Assembly: GCF_000321045.1 (NCBI RefSeq)
Contig: NZ_HE578947.1
Coordinates: 231,743 to 295,742, forward strand
Origin: Phytobacter massiliensis JC163
GTDB taxonomy: Bacteria > Pseudomonadota > Gammaproteobacteria > Enterobacterales > Enterobacteriaceae
Direction: 5' to 3'
DNA: 64,000 nucleotides
The stretch's first letter is position 1, and each line of letters opens with the position of its first letter. The notes beneath the pieces were generated by a model, which saw nothing but the letters and a program-made list of their open reading frames with translations, made no database searches and was not told where the DNA came from. The translations under genes and the position numbers were made by a program. Of this stretch, positions 46,645-55,212 are shown piece by piece.

Positions 46645-46783
46645 GGTTATCTCCTGACGACGGCGCAAAAAAAAGCCCCTCAATAGAGGGGCTCTGGGAT
46701 GGGGTGAGCAACGGGAAGAAAAACGGCAGGCCAGCGCCTTTTTTCAGGCGCGGAGAGACAGTTTGTCGAACAGACTGGTTCAT
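46496..46783 (-). CDS. pyrL: pyrBI operon leader peptide PyrL (long frame)
   Basis: The start [20 protein letters not shown] and the following [11 protein letters not shown] match E. coli PyrL, a 44-residue leader. When UTP is scarce, RNA polymerase pauses in the T-rich stretch, the ribosome catches up and stops the attenuator hairpin from forming. Here the frame does not end near the attenuator but stays open for 95 codons, running 149 bases into pyrB in another frame. GGGAGGA precedes the ATG. A frame change relative to E. coli after the attenuator is the simplest explanation. Confidence 0.75.
   Translation of the reverse strand: MNQSVRQTVSPRLKKGAGLPFFFPLLTPSQSPSIEGLFFAPSSGDNHESALSKTYHFHKRSQPRRTRTGTGNRRQPESQAAAGTAETQSDRQLLL
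46667..46693 (-). terminator. pyrBI attenuator
   Basis: On the minus strand an 8-bp stem (AGCCCCTC / GAGGGGCT) closes a 4-base loop and is followed by eight T. It lies 23 bases before pyrB and inside the pyrL frame, the arrangement of the E. coli pyrBI attenuator. Confidence 0.93.
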
Positions 46784-46808
46784 GCTTCCTCCCGGCAAAT
46801 TGCCCGGC

Positions 46809-46836
46809 ATTATACGCAGCTGCATTTTCCGATCAA
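46809..46836 (-). promoter_or_regulatory. pyrBI promoter
   Basis: TTGATC and TATAAT are separated by 16 bases, 26 bases ahead of the pyrL start. The short untranslated leader fits the E. coli P2 promoter. The rest of the gap to tabA (46837-47058) is AT-rich with no other clear signal. Confidence 0.7.
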
Positions 46837-47049
46837 GCGTTTAATGCAGCATAAATGAAAAGCAAACGGTTTAATTGCATAGAAATTCATAAAATATAGC
46901 TATTTAAGCGTATCTTCTGCGCAAGTTCAGAAAAGCCTGAGTGGAATAGAATAAACATGCGCTACCGCAAATCTTTGGCAAAAAGGGGTGGTAGGCGGGG
47001 TGGATTTTTCGTATAACGACTTAAAAATTGAAACGATGTTTTATATTAA

Positions 47050-47511
<462 letters not shown>

Positions 47512-47537
47512 ACGCCGCGCATTGACCGCCTCATCCC

Positions 47538-47560
47538 GCCCTCTCTGAATTGGAGAGGGC
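47538..47560. repeat. CCCTCTC-type palindromic repeat
   Basis: GCCCTCTC and GAGAGGGC form an 8-bp stem with a 7-base loop, in a stretch (47528-47580) similar to the repeats at 16411 and 63925. It lies between tabA and the following catabolic operon and may end the tabA transcript. Confidence 0.65.
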
Positions 47561-47641
47561 GAAACCCCCTCCCAGCCCGTTTTCTTCTCAAACGCCACTG
47601 CCCCTCTTCCAGCACTCATCACAGAAACATGATGGCGATCT

Positions 47642-47669
47642 CATTAATACGTATTATAACGTATTAATG
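47642..47669. promoter_or_regulatory. Inverted repeat, candidate GntR operator
   Basis: CATTAATACG, 8 bases (TATTATAA), CGTATTAATG: a perfect 10-bp inverted repeat 54 bases before the first gene of the operon. AT-rich ATAC/GTAT symmetry is typical of GntR-family operators. The centre contains a possible -10 (TATAAC), so binding would block the promoter. Confidence 0.7.
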
Positions 47670-47722
47670 TTATCCCGAATTCAACATCCTTGCGTCTAAC
47701 TTATGTGGAGAGTTTCAGCCTT

Positions 47723-48697
47723 ATGAATAGCAAAGAGATTATCGAAAAACTGGCGGGCAACGTGAAAGATAAGGGCGGCATTCGTCAGGTTTTCCTGGTG
47801 GCGTGCGGCGGTTCGCTGGTGGATATGTACCCGACGAAATACTTCTTCGATAGCGAGTCCACCACGCTGCACGTGGGCATGTACACCGCCAATGAGTTCG
47901 TCTACGCCACGCCCAAAACGCTGGGCGAAAATTCACTGGTGATTGTCTGCTCCCACGGCGGCAATACCCCGGAATCGGTGGCCGCGGCAAAACTGGCGCG
48001 CGCGCATCAGGCGCAAACCGTGACGCTGACCCATAACGAACAGGCGAAGCTGATTGAGTACGCCAGCCACAATATTCTTTATGCCTGGGGCAACGACACC
48101 AATGTGGTGGATAACCCGATGGCGATTATCCTCAGCCTGTGCGTAGAAGTGCTAAACCAGGTGGAAGGGTATGCTGATTACGCCGACTTCCAGCAGGGAA
48201 TGGCGCAGATTAACGGCGTTATCGCCCAGGCCCGTCAGCAGGTGGCTGACCGCTGCCAGCGCTTCGCCCGCCGCTATCAGCACGAAAAACTTTTCTATAT
48301 CCTCTCCAGCGGTGCCTCCTATGGCCACGCCTACGGCTTCGCTATCTGCTCGTTAATGGAGATGCAGTGGCTGCACGCCGCGCCAATTCACTCCGGGGAA
48401 TATTTCCACGGCCCGTTTGAAGTGACCGACAAAGAGACGCCGTTCATTCTGCTGATGAACGAAGGCCGCACCCGCGTGATGGACGAACGGGCGAACGCAT
48501 TCCTCTCTACCTATGCGGAAAAAGTGGAAGTGGTGGATGCGAAAGAATTGGGCATCGGCGTGATCCCGGCACGGGTGGTGGAGTTCTTTAACCCGGTGCT
48601 GTTCTACAGCATTATGTGCGAGTACCGCGCGGCACTGGCGGACATCCGTCAGCATCCGCTGGAAACCCGTCGCTATATGGGGCAGGTCGCGTATTAA
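47723..48697 (+). CDS. SIS-domain deglycase, FrlB/FraB-like
   Basis: This 324-residue protein has two SIS sugar-isomerase domains. It resembles FrlB, which splits fructoselysine-6-phosphate into glucose-6-phosphate and lysine, and FraB, its fructose-asparagine counterpart. The catalytic pair of FraB (Glu214 and His230, as I recall) corresponds to Glu213 in LMEMQWLH and His229 in HSGEYFHG, with the same 16-residue spacing. The phosphosugar loops ACGGSLVD and CSHGGNTPES are present. The Amadori substrate cannot be read from sequence. GTGGAGAG precedes the start; the frame is open 11 codons further. Confidence 0.85.
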   Translation: MNSKEIIEKLAGNVKDKGGIRQVFLVACGGSLVDMYPTKYFFDSESTTLHVGMYTANEFVYATPKTLGENSLVIVCSHGGNTPESVAAAKLARAHQAQTVTLTHNEQAKLIEYASHNILYAWGNDTNVVDNPMAIILSLCVEVLNQVEGYADYADFQQGMAQINGVIAQARQQVADRCQRFARRYQHEKLFYILSSGASYGHAYGFAICSLMEMQWLHAAPIHSGEYFHGPFEVTDKETPFILLMNEGRTRVMDERANAFLSTYAEKVEVVDAKELGIGVIPARVVEFFNPVLFYSIMCEYRAALADIRQHPLETRRYMGQVAY

Positions 48698-48707
48698 GGA
48701 GAACATC

Positions 48708-49538
48708 ATGAAAGTGATCGGTGTTGGCGATAATGTCGTCGATCAGTATGCCCATATTCGCACTATGTACCCTGGCGGCAATGCGCTGAATTTTGCGGCA
48801 TATGCGTCCATGCTGGGACATGAGGCGGCGTATTTAGGTATTTTCGGTAATGATAACGCGGCCAGACATGTTATTTCCGTGCTGGACGAACTGGGAGTAA
48901 AACACCCGCACTGTTTATATGTCGCCGGTGAGAATGGCTGCGCGCAGCTTAAAATAGAGCAGGGCGAAAGAATATTTCTTGGCTCGAACGCCGGGGGAAT
49001 TCGTAAAACCACCTCGATGGATTTTATATTTAACCATACGGACTATCTGCGGGAATTTTCGCTGATACACAGCGGCTGCTACAGCTATATGGAGGAGCAG
49101 CTTCCGACATTACAGCAGTTGGGTATTCCCGTTTCGTATGATTTTTCAGATGACTTTGTGCTCGAAGAGGCGCTGCCGTTTTGCCGGTATGTCGATTTCG
49201 CCTTTTTCTCCTGCGCTGATTATAGCCTTGAGCAGACCCGCGATATCATCCAGCAGGCGCACCAGAGCGGCAGCCGAATCGTCTGCGCCACGCGCGGCAG
49301 CGAGGGGGCAATCCTGTTTGATGGCAAACAGTGGTATCAGCAGGCACCGGAGTATGTGGCCCCTGTCGACACCATGGGCGCGGGTGATGCCTTTATCACC
49401 GCTTTTCTGTGCCACTACCTGGCGCAGCAAAACGTCGCGGATGAAGAGGCGATTCCCGCAAGCCTTAAACAGGCGGCGCTATTCTCAGCGAAAATATGCC
49501 TTAAAGAGGGCGCTTTCGGTTACGGCGTGCGTTATTAA
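48708..49538 (+). CDS. PfkB-family sugar kinase, FrlD-like
   Basis: This 276-residue kinase is of the ribokinase/PfkB family, closest in style to fructoselysine 6-kinase FrlD. The sugar-binding start GDNVVDQY and PGGNALNFAAYASMLG are visible, and the catalytic motif DTMGAGDAF has Asp227 as base. It is expected to phosphorylate the compound that the SIS protein then splits. The gene lies 10 bases after the deglycase gene with AAGGAGAAC as ribosome site. Confidence 0.85.
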   Translation: MKVIGVGDNVVDQYAHIRTMYPGGNALNFAAYASMLGHEAAYLGIFGNDNAARHVISVLDELGVKHPHCLYVAGENGCAQLKIEQGERIFLGSNAGGIRKTTSMDFIFNHTDYLREFSLIHSGCYSYMEEQLPTLQQLGIPVSYDFSDDFVLEEALPFCRYVDFAFFSCADYSLEQTRDIIQQAHQSGSRIVCATRGSEGAILFDGKQWYQQAPEYVAPVDTMGAGDAFITAFLCHYLAQQNVADEEAIPASLKQAALFSAKICLKEGAFGYGVRY

Positions 49539-49624
49539 TTAACTCCGCTTTTACTTACTATTTCGCTCATATTGTGAGGGGAAGGGGCGGTTTTACGCCC
49601 TTTTTCCCCAGCAAGGACAGAGTT

Positions 49625-51193
49625 ATGAATATTCATCAAGCTGCGGATATTATTTTGCGCTCAGAGAGTATATTTACCGCCGACAGCGAAACACTCTTTT
49701 CCGGTTATATTGTTATCGCTGACGGTATTATTGCTGCGCTGCTGCCAGCCGCCGACGATATTACCCCGTGGCGCGGGCCGCAGACCCGGTATCACGACCT
49801 CGGCGATAAGCTGATTTGCCCCGGCATTTGCGATAATCACACCTTTTTTACCGGCTATATGAGTATGCATCGCGGCGTCGATCTGTGCGCCACGGACAAC
49901 AGCGCGGCGGCGTTATTGTTGCTCAAAGCGGCGGAGCAGAGCCTGCCCGCCGGGAAAAGCCTCTACGCATGGGGATGGTCTACGGCGCGATGGGGGCAAC
50001 TGCCTGCCAGCGCGGCGCTGGATGCGGCTTTCCCGCACCGCCCGGTTGTCGCTATCAACAGCGATAAAAGCTACTGCTGGATGAACCAGGCGGCGATGGC
50101 GCGCTACGGGTTTACCCCTGACGCCTGCAACGCCGAGGCAAGGGTACACCTGCTTGCCGAAATGCTTAACGACGCCACGCAGGTGAAAGCAGAGCTGCGC
50201 GCTTTTATGGCGATGCTGGCGACGCGCGGCGTCACGGCCATTAAAGATGTCTGTTTCGATGACGCGCCCGCGCTGCTCGACGCCTGGGCCGAACTGGAGG
50301 CGAACGACGAATTAGCACTGCGCGTCAGCCTGGTCAGCGAGCCGGTGGCCGCGCCGCTGAACTTCCCCTTTGCCCGCCAGGCGCGCGACCGTTTCCACTC
50401 CGACCGGCTCCGTTTTCACGGCTTTAAATTAATGGTGGACGGCGTTATTGCCGATCATACCGGGGATATGCTGGAGCCTTACGCCGACCGGCCGCAGACC
50501 CACACCCTTAAACCTGTGGATTACGCCGCCCTGCGCCAGCAGGTGCTGGAAGCCGACCGGCTGGGTTTCGACTGCTGTCTCAACGCCGAAGGGGATGCCG
50601 CCATCCGGCGCTGCATCGATATCTTTGCCGAATGCCAGCACGCCAACCCGCCACGGGTGCGTCACCACGCCTTAAGCGATATGGAGTGCCCGCACCCGGA
50701 CGATATTCCTCGCCTTGCCGCGCTGGAGATATCTGCCGAGGTTTACGCGCAGATCCTGCTGCTAAACCAAAGCGCCTCCGACGCCTACATGCGCGAGCGC
50801 GGCGGTGAAGCCCGCGAGGGGCAGTTTTTTGACTATGCGGCGCTGTTTAACGCGGGCGTGCTCGTCACCATCGGCACCGATTTGCCGCTGTTTATCACCA
50901 GCGTGCCCGATGCGATGTACGCCGCCTGTTGCCGACGTTTTGCCGACGGCACGCCGCCGCAGGGGTGGCAGCGCGAGCGGGGCATGACGCGAACGCAGCT
51001 CCTTAAAGCCTGGACGCTGAATGCCGCTATTCAGCACGGCACGGCAGAGCAGACCGGAAGCCTGCGCGTGGGCAAGCGTGCGGATATCGCCGTATTCGAC
51101 CGCAACCTGCTTGCCTGCGCCGATGACGACGTGCGGCAGGCCCGCGTGGTGCTGACGCTGATGGATGGCCGTGCAACGCACGATGTTTTATAG
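49625..51193 (+). CDS. Amidohydrolase family 3 (YtcJ-like) protein with altered metal ligands
   Basis: This 522-residue protein has the fold of YtcJ-type amidohydrolases. The usual HxH after PG is only half kept: CDNHTFF has His72 but Phe74 in the second position. The barrel histidine usually found in an HxxGDxA motif is Asn (CLNAEGDAAIRR). A histidine pair remains in RVRHHALSD and the late aspartate in GTDLPLF. So a full binuclear site is unlikely; a mononuclear or non-catalytic form is possible. In this operon it may free a sugar-amino-acid unit from an amide. The ATG at 49625 has AAGGACAG ahead. Confidence 0.8.
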   Translation: MNIHQAADIILRSESIFTADSETLFSGYIVIADGIIAALLPAADDITPWRGPQTRYHDLGDKLICPGICDNHTFFTGYMSMHRGVDLCATDNSAAALLLLKAAEQSLPAGKSLYAWGWSTARWGQLPASAALDAAFPHRPVVAINSDKSYCWMNQAAMARYGFTPDACNAEARVHLLAEMLNDATQVKAELRAFMAMLATRGVTAIKDVCFDDAPALLDAWAELEANDELALRVSLVSEPVAAPLNFPFARQARDRFHSDRLRFHGFKLMVDGVIADHTGDMLEPYADRPQTHTLKPVDYAALRQQVLEADRLGFDCCLNAEGDAAIRRCIDIFAECQHANPPRVRHHALSDMECPHPDDIPRLAALEISAEVYAQILLLNQSASDAYMRERGGEAREGQFFDYAALFNAGVLVTIGTDLPLFITSVPDAMYAACCRRFADGTPPQGWQRERGMTRTQLLKAWTLNAAIQHGTAEQTGSLRVGKRADIAVFDRNLLACADDDVRQARVVLTLMDGRATHDVL

Positions 51194-51261
51194 ACGCCCG
51201 CGAGCACGCCCCTGGCGGACGTGTCGACAGGCAATAAAGCGAATTCTTACCGAGGCAGATT

Positions 51262-52680
51262 ATGCGTATTCCAACAATAAAATGGGCCGTACCCCACTGC
51301 TACGCTCTGATCTTTTTCATCATTATTGTGGTTGCCGTTTTAACGTGGCTTATCCCCAGCGGCAGCTTTGACTATCACACAGTGACGTTACCGGGCGGCG
51401 AGACCAAAAGCCTGGTCGTGCCTGGCTCTTATCATGTGCTGGAAAAAGTGACCGCCGATGGCGACTTACGCCAGGGGCTGTTCGCTATCCTCGCCGCTCC
51501 GCTGGAGGGAATTATCAAGGCGGCGGACGTCATCGCCTTTGTGCTGGTGGTGGGCGGCGCGTTTGGCATCATTATGCGCACCGGGGCTATCGAGCGCGGC
51601 CTGCTGGCGCTGGCGCAACGGCTGGCGGGCAAGGGGATTCTGGTTATCCCCCTGTCGATGACCCTTTTCAGCCTGGGCGGCGCCACCTTCGGCATGAGCG
51701 AAGAGGTGATCCCGCTCTATGCCATCTTCATTTCGCTGATGTTCGCGCTGGGCTATGACTCGCTGACCGCCATTCTGATCCTGTTTTTAGGCACCCAGAT
51801 TGGCTACGTCGGCGCGATGACCAACCCCTTTTCCGTGCTTATCGCCCAGGGCGTTGCCGGTATTCAGGGCAACCCGCAGCTCTGGCTACGGGCCATTGCC
51901 TGGGTGGTGTTTACCGCCATGTCGATTATCTTCACCATGTGGTACGCCCACCGCGTGAAGCGTGACCCGACCAAATCGCCCTCCTATGAAAGCGACTGCC
52001 AGAACCGCGCGCTGTTTATGGGCACGCAATCCGGCAACGTGCAGTTCTCCCTGAGCGACAAACTGATCATTATCGCTTTTGTGCTGGCGCTGGCGGTTAT
52101 CTCCTGGGGGCTTATCACCCGCGGCTGGTACATGGTGGAGATCGGCACGGTCTTTTTAGCGCTGGGGCTGTTTGCGGGCGTGGTCAATAAAATGCGCGTC
52201 AGCGACGTGGCGGAAAGCTTTGTCGACGGCTGTAAAGAGTTCGTCTACGCCGCGGTGGTGATTGGCCTGGCGCGCGGCATTCTGGTGGTAGCGGAAAACG
52301 GCAAAATCATCGACACCCTGCTGTATGGCCTGTCGGAGATGCTGGATGGCCTGCCGCAGTACGCTTTTACCACCCTGATGCTGGTGAGCCATAACATCAT
52401 TACCTTCTTTGTGCCGTCGTCGTCGGGTGAGGCGGCGTTAACCATGCCGGTGCTCGCGCCGCTGGGGGATCTGGTCAACGTCAATAAAGAGGCGATGGTG
52501 ATGGCCTATCAGTTCGGCAACGGCCTGACCAACCTTATTTCACCGACCGGCGGGGTGCTGCTGGCCGGGCTCTCTATCGCCCGGGTCGGGTTTGGCCAGT
52601 GGCTGCGGGTGATTATGCGCCTGTTCCCGCTGCTGTGGCTGACCAGCGCGATCTTTGCGGCCATCTCTGCCTGGGTTTAA
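51262..52680 (+). CDS. YfcC-family inner-membrane transporter
   Basis: This 472-residue membrane protein has about twelve helices, of the YfcC/DcuC-like family. Relatives carry dicarboxylates, amino acids or peptides. Family marks are GGATFGMSEEVIPLYAIFI, QIGYVGAMTNPFSVLIAQG, and the late repeat ISPTGGVLLAGL with the NGLTN motif before it. FrlA of E. coli, the fructoselysine permease, is from a different family, so uptake here uses another carrier. AGGCAG precedes the ATG. A hairpin follows the stop. Confidence 0.88.
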   Translation: MRIPTIKWAVPHCYALIFFIIIVVAVLTWLIPSGSFDYHTVTLPGGETKSLVVPGSYHVLEKVTADGDLRQGLFAILAAPLEGIIKAADVIAFVLVVGGAFGIIMRTGAIERGLLALAQRLAGKGILVIPLSMTLFSLGGATFGMSEEVIPLYAIFISLMFALGYDSLTAILILFLGTQIGYVGAMTNPFSVLIAQGVAGIQGNPQLWLRAIAWVVFTAMSIIFTMWYAHRVKRDPTKSPSYESDCQNRALFMGTQSGNVQFSLSDKLIIIAFVLALAVISWGLITRGWYMVEIGTVFLALGLFAGVVNKMRVSDVAESFVDGCKEFVYAAVVIGLARGILVVAENGKIIDTLLYGLSEMLDGLPQYAFTTLMLVSHNIITFFVPSSSGEAALTMPVLAPLGDLVNVNKEAMVMAYQFGNGLTNLISPTGGVLLAGLSIARVGFGQWLRVIMRLFPLLWLTSAIFAAISAWV

Positions 52681-52686
52681 CAGGCT

Positions 52687-52718
52687 ATGCGCGCCGGCAT
52701 AGTTTGCCGTGCGCGCAT
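52687..52718 (+). terminator. Hairpin after the transporter gene
   Basis: ATGCGCGC with GCGCGCAT, continued by GGCA with TGCC, form a long GC-rich stem. A TATAAT at 52723-52728 just beyond it looks like the -10 of a separate promoter for the regulator. Confidence 0.6.
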
Positions 52719-52765
52719 CGACTATAATCCGGGTTTAACTCATTGGCCCTGTTGGTGAAAACGCG

Positions 52766-53491
52766 ATGTTGAGTAAAGGATTGCAACAGCATACCGCTGT
52801 CCCGCTATACAGACAGTTGAAGGATAAGATCCTCAGCGATATCTCTTCCGGCAAGCTCGCCGAAGGGGCGAAGATAGCGACCGAAGTCGAACTGAGCGAG
52901 CTTTATGACATCAGCCGCGTGACGGTGCGTAACGCCATCAAAGAGCTGGTAGACGAAGGCTATCTGGTGAAAAAGCAGGGGAAAGGCACGTTTGTCTGCC
53001 TGCCGAAAATCGAGCGTAAGGTGGTGCATCTGCTGAGCTTTACCGACGCCTGCGACAGCAGCCATCTTCCCACCGCCAGTAAGGTGCTGCGCACCGCCAT
53101 CCTTGACGATTACCACCATGTACGCGAAGCGCTGCGCCTGGCTGACGACGATTCGCTGCTCTATATTCAGCGCCTGCGCCGGGCGGGGGATCTGCCGCTG
53201 ATGCTGGAGAATAACTACTATTCGCTTAAACGGTTCGGGTTTTTACAGCAGGAGGATCTGAGCGGATCGCTGTATCAGCTTTTACGGGAGAAGTACGCGA
53301 TCGTGCCGACCCACGCCGGGGAGACCACCGTGGAGATGGTGCGCGCTCACGGCGAGACGGCGACGTTGCTGGAACAATCCCCCGGCGAGCCGCTGTTTTT
53401 AATGAAGACGCTGATTCTGGACGCGGACTACCAGCCAATTCACTACGGCGAGCAGCTTATTGTTGCCGAGCGGTATAAGTTTAATTTTTGA
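52766..53491 (+). CDS. GntR-family (HutC-type) transcriptional regulator
   Basis: This 241-residue regulator has an N-terminal winged helix (about 8-75, with EVELSELYDISRVTVRNAIK and the wing KKQGKGTFV) and a C-terminal UTRA effector domain, as in FrlR and HutC. It is likely to repress the upstream operon, released by a phosphorylated intermediate; the inverted repeat at 47642-47669 is the best target. It has its own promoter after the hairpin and is followed by a REP pair. Confidence 0.9.
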   Translation: MLSKGLQQHTAVPLYRQLKDKILSDISSGKLAEGAKIATEVELSELYDISRVTVRNAIKELVDEGYLVKKQGKGTFVCLPKIERKVVHLLSFTDACDSSHLPTASKVLRTAILDDYHHVREALRLADDDSLLYIQRLRRAGDLPLMLENNYYSLKRFGFLQQEDLSGSLYQLLREKYAIVPTHAGETTVEMVRAHGETATLLEQSPGEPLFLMKTLILDADYQPIHYGEQLIVAERYKFNF

Positions 53492-53505
53492 TACGCAGGG
53501 AATGG

Positions 53506-53573
53506 TCCCGGATGCGCTGCGCTTATCCGGGCTACGCCTGAGTGTAGCCACGGTAAGCGCAGCGCACCGTGGG
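53506..53573. repeat. REP pair with long cruciform
   Basis: GCGCTGCGCTTA (53514-53525) pairs with TAAGCGCAGCGC (53554-53565), and GGCTAC with GTAGCC inside. The flanks carry TCCCGGATGCG-type sequence. It fills the gap between the convergent regulator and argI. Confidence 0.85.
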
Positions 53574-53575
53574 GC

Positions 53576-54583
53576 TTATCCCTGAGACAGCGTTGCCACC
53601 ATTACCGCTTTGATGGTGTGCATGCGGTTTTCCGCCTGGTCGAACACGATGCTCGCCGCTGACTCAAACACCTCGTCGGTCACTTCCATACCGCCATGCA
53701 GGCCGAACTCCTCCGCCATCTTCTTGCCAAGCGTCGTCTGATCGTCATGGAAGGCGGGCAGGCAGTGCAGGAACTTCACCGCCGGGTTGCCGGTCAGCGC
53801 CAGCATCTGGCTGTTCACCTGATAAGCGCGCAGCAGGGCGATCCGCTCCGCCCACTTTTCTTTCGCCTCGCCCATAGAGAGCCAGACGTCAGTGTAGATA
53901 AAGTCCGCCCCTTTCACCCCGGCGGCGATATCTTCGGTGAGGGTAATATTGCCGCCGTTTTGTAAGGCCAGCGCTTTGCATTCAGCAACCAGGCTCTCCT
54001 GCGGCCAGCAGGCTTTTGGCGCGACGAGGCGCAAATCCAGCCCTACCAGCGCCGCCGCTTCCAGCATGGAGTTACCCATGTTGTTGCGCGCGTCACCCGC
54101 ATAGACCAGCGTCATCTCATTAAAGGCTTTACCGGGCAGGTGCTCCTGCATGGTCAGCAGATCCGCCAGCAGCTGGGTAGGATGAAACTCATCGGTCAAA
54201 CCGTTCCACACCGGCACACCGGCAAACTGCGCCAGCGTTTCGACAATCTCCTGGCCGTAGCCGCGGTACTGAATGCCGTCATACATTCTTCCCAGTACCC
54301 GGGCGGTATCCTTAATTGACTCTTTATGCCCAATCTGGCTGCCGCTTGAGCCGAGATATGTCACGCGGGCGCCCTGGTCAAATGCGGCAACTTCGAAAGA
54401 GCACCGGGTGCGAGTTGAGTCCTTTTCGAAGATGAGCGCGATGTTTTTGCCGCTAAGTTTCTGTACTTCCACACCCTTTTTTTTATCGGATTTAAGTTGG
54501 GCGGCAAGTTGCAGCAGGGCGTTGATTTCAGCAGGGGTAAAATCGAGTAATTTTAAGAAGTGCTTCTGATAAAACGTAGTCAT
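53576..54583 (-). CDS. argI: Ornithine carbamoyltransferase
   Basis: This enzyme makes citrulline from ornithine and carbamoyl phosphate in arginine synthesis. The 335-residue chain shows the carbamoyl-phosphate motif STRTRCSFE (about 56-64), [13 protein letters not shown] and the ornithine loop HCLPAFHD. The genomic position next to rraB is that of argI in E. coli K-12; many genomes call the single copy argF. ARG boxes lie directly upstream, so ArgR represses it when arginine is plentiful. Confidence 0.97.
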   Translation of the reverse strand: MTTFYQKHFLKLLDFTPAEINALLQLAAQLKSDKKKGVEVQKLSGKNIALIFEKDSTRTRCSFEVAAFDQGARVTYLGSSGSQIGHKESIKDTARVLGRMYDGIQYRGYGQEIVETLAQFAGVPVWNGLTDEFHPTQLLADLLTMQEHLPGKAFNEMTLVYAGDARNNMGNSMLEAAALVGLDLRLVAPKACWPQESLVAECKALALQNGGNITLTEDIAAGVKGADFIYTDVWLSMGEAKEKWAERIALLRAYQVNSQMLALTGNPAVKFLHCLPAFHDDQTTLGKKMAEEFGLHGGMEVTDEVFESAASIVFDQAENRMHTIKAVMVATLSQG

Positions 54584-54610
54584 GGGTCCCTCACCTGGCT
54601 AAAGCCACTT

Positions 54611-54649
54611 ATTGAATTAAAATTCAATTTATATGGATGGATATGCATT
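54611..54649 (-). promoter_or_regulatory. Tandem ARG boxes of argI
   Basis: ATTGAATTAAAATTCAAT (54611-54628) is a perfect ARG box. Three bases on, 54632-54649 matches 14 of 18 positions. Paired boxes 3 bases apart are the standard binding site of the ArgR hexamer. Confidence 0.9.
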
Positions 54650-54745
54650 TGCAAGCGCTAACAATAAATCTTTTCCGCCAGGAGTGGAGGCAATGGCGGC
54701 GGTATGTGACAATAAGTCTATCTGCCACATTAAGAGGAACGAGCC

Positions 54746-55165
54746 ATGGCGAACCCGGAACTACTGGAAGAGCAGCGCGAAGAGACGCGTCTGATTATTG
54801 AAGAATTGCTGGAAGACGGCAGCGATCCTGACGCGCTGTACACCATTGAGCATCACCTGTCGGCAGACGATTTCGAAACGCTGGAAAAAGTCGCGGTTGA
54901 AGCCTTTAAACTGGGCTACGAAGTGACCGAGCCGGAAGAGCTGGAGTTGGAAGAGGGCGAAGTGGTCATCTGCTGCGATATCGTCAGCGAATGCGCCCTG
55001 AAAGCCGATCTGATCGACGCGCAGGTGGAACAGCTGATCAACCTGGTTGAAAAATTCGACGTTGAATACGATGGCTGGGGCACCTACTACGAAGACCCGA
55101 ACGGCGAAGAAGGCGACGACGACGAAGAGTTCGAAGACGAAGACGACGACGGCGTGCGTCACTAA
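54746..55165 (+). CDS. rraB: Ribonuclease E inhibitor RraB
   Basis: RraB binds the C-terminal half of RNase E and changes which mRNAs the degradosome cuts. The 139-residue protein is very acidic, ending in a run of aspartate and glutamate (about 118-136), as in E. coli RraB (138 aa). The motif LTI-free core [20 protein letters not shown] is well conserved. It stands 163 bases from the divergent argI and 47 bases before miaE. Confidence 0.96.
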   Translation: MANPELLEEQREETRLIIEELLEDGSDPDALYTIEHHLSADDFETLEKVAVEAFKLGYEVTEPEELELEEGEVVICCDIVSECALKADLIDAQVEQLINLVEKFDVEYDGWGTYYEDPNGEEGDDDEEFEDEDDDGVRH

Positions 55166-55212
55166 GTCTTACCCTTGCGGCAGCGCTGGCTGCCGCAATG
55201 CAAGGAACTGGC

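Noticed and set aside
53506..53573. Cruciform after the GntR gene as an attachment site or recombination site
   Set aside because: The flanks match REP elements elsewhere in the window and there is no integrase or direct repeat.
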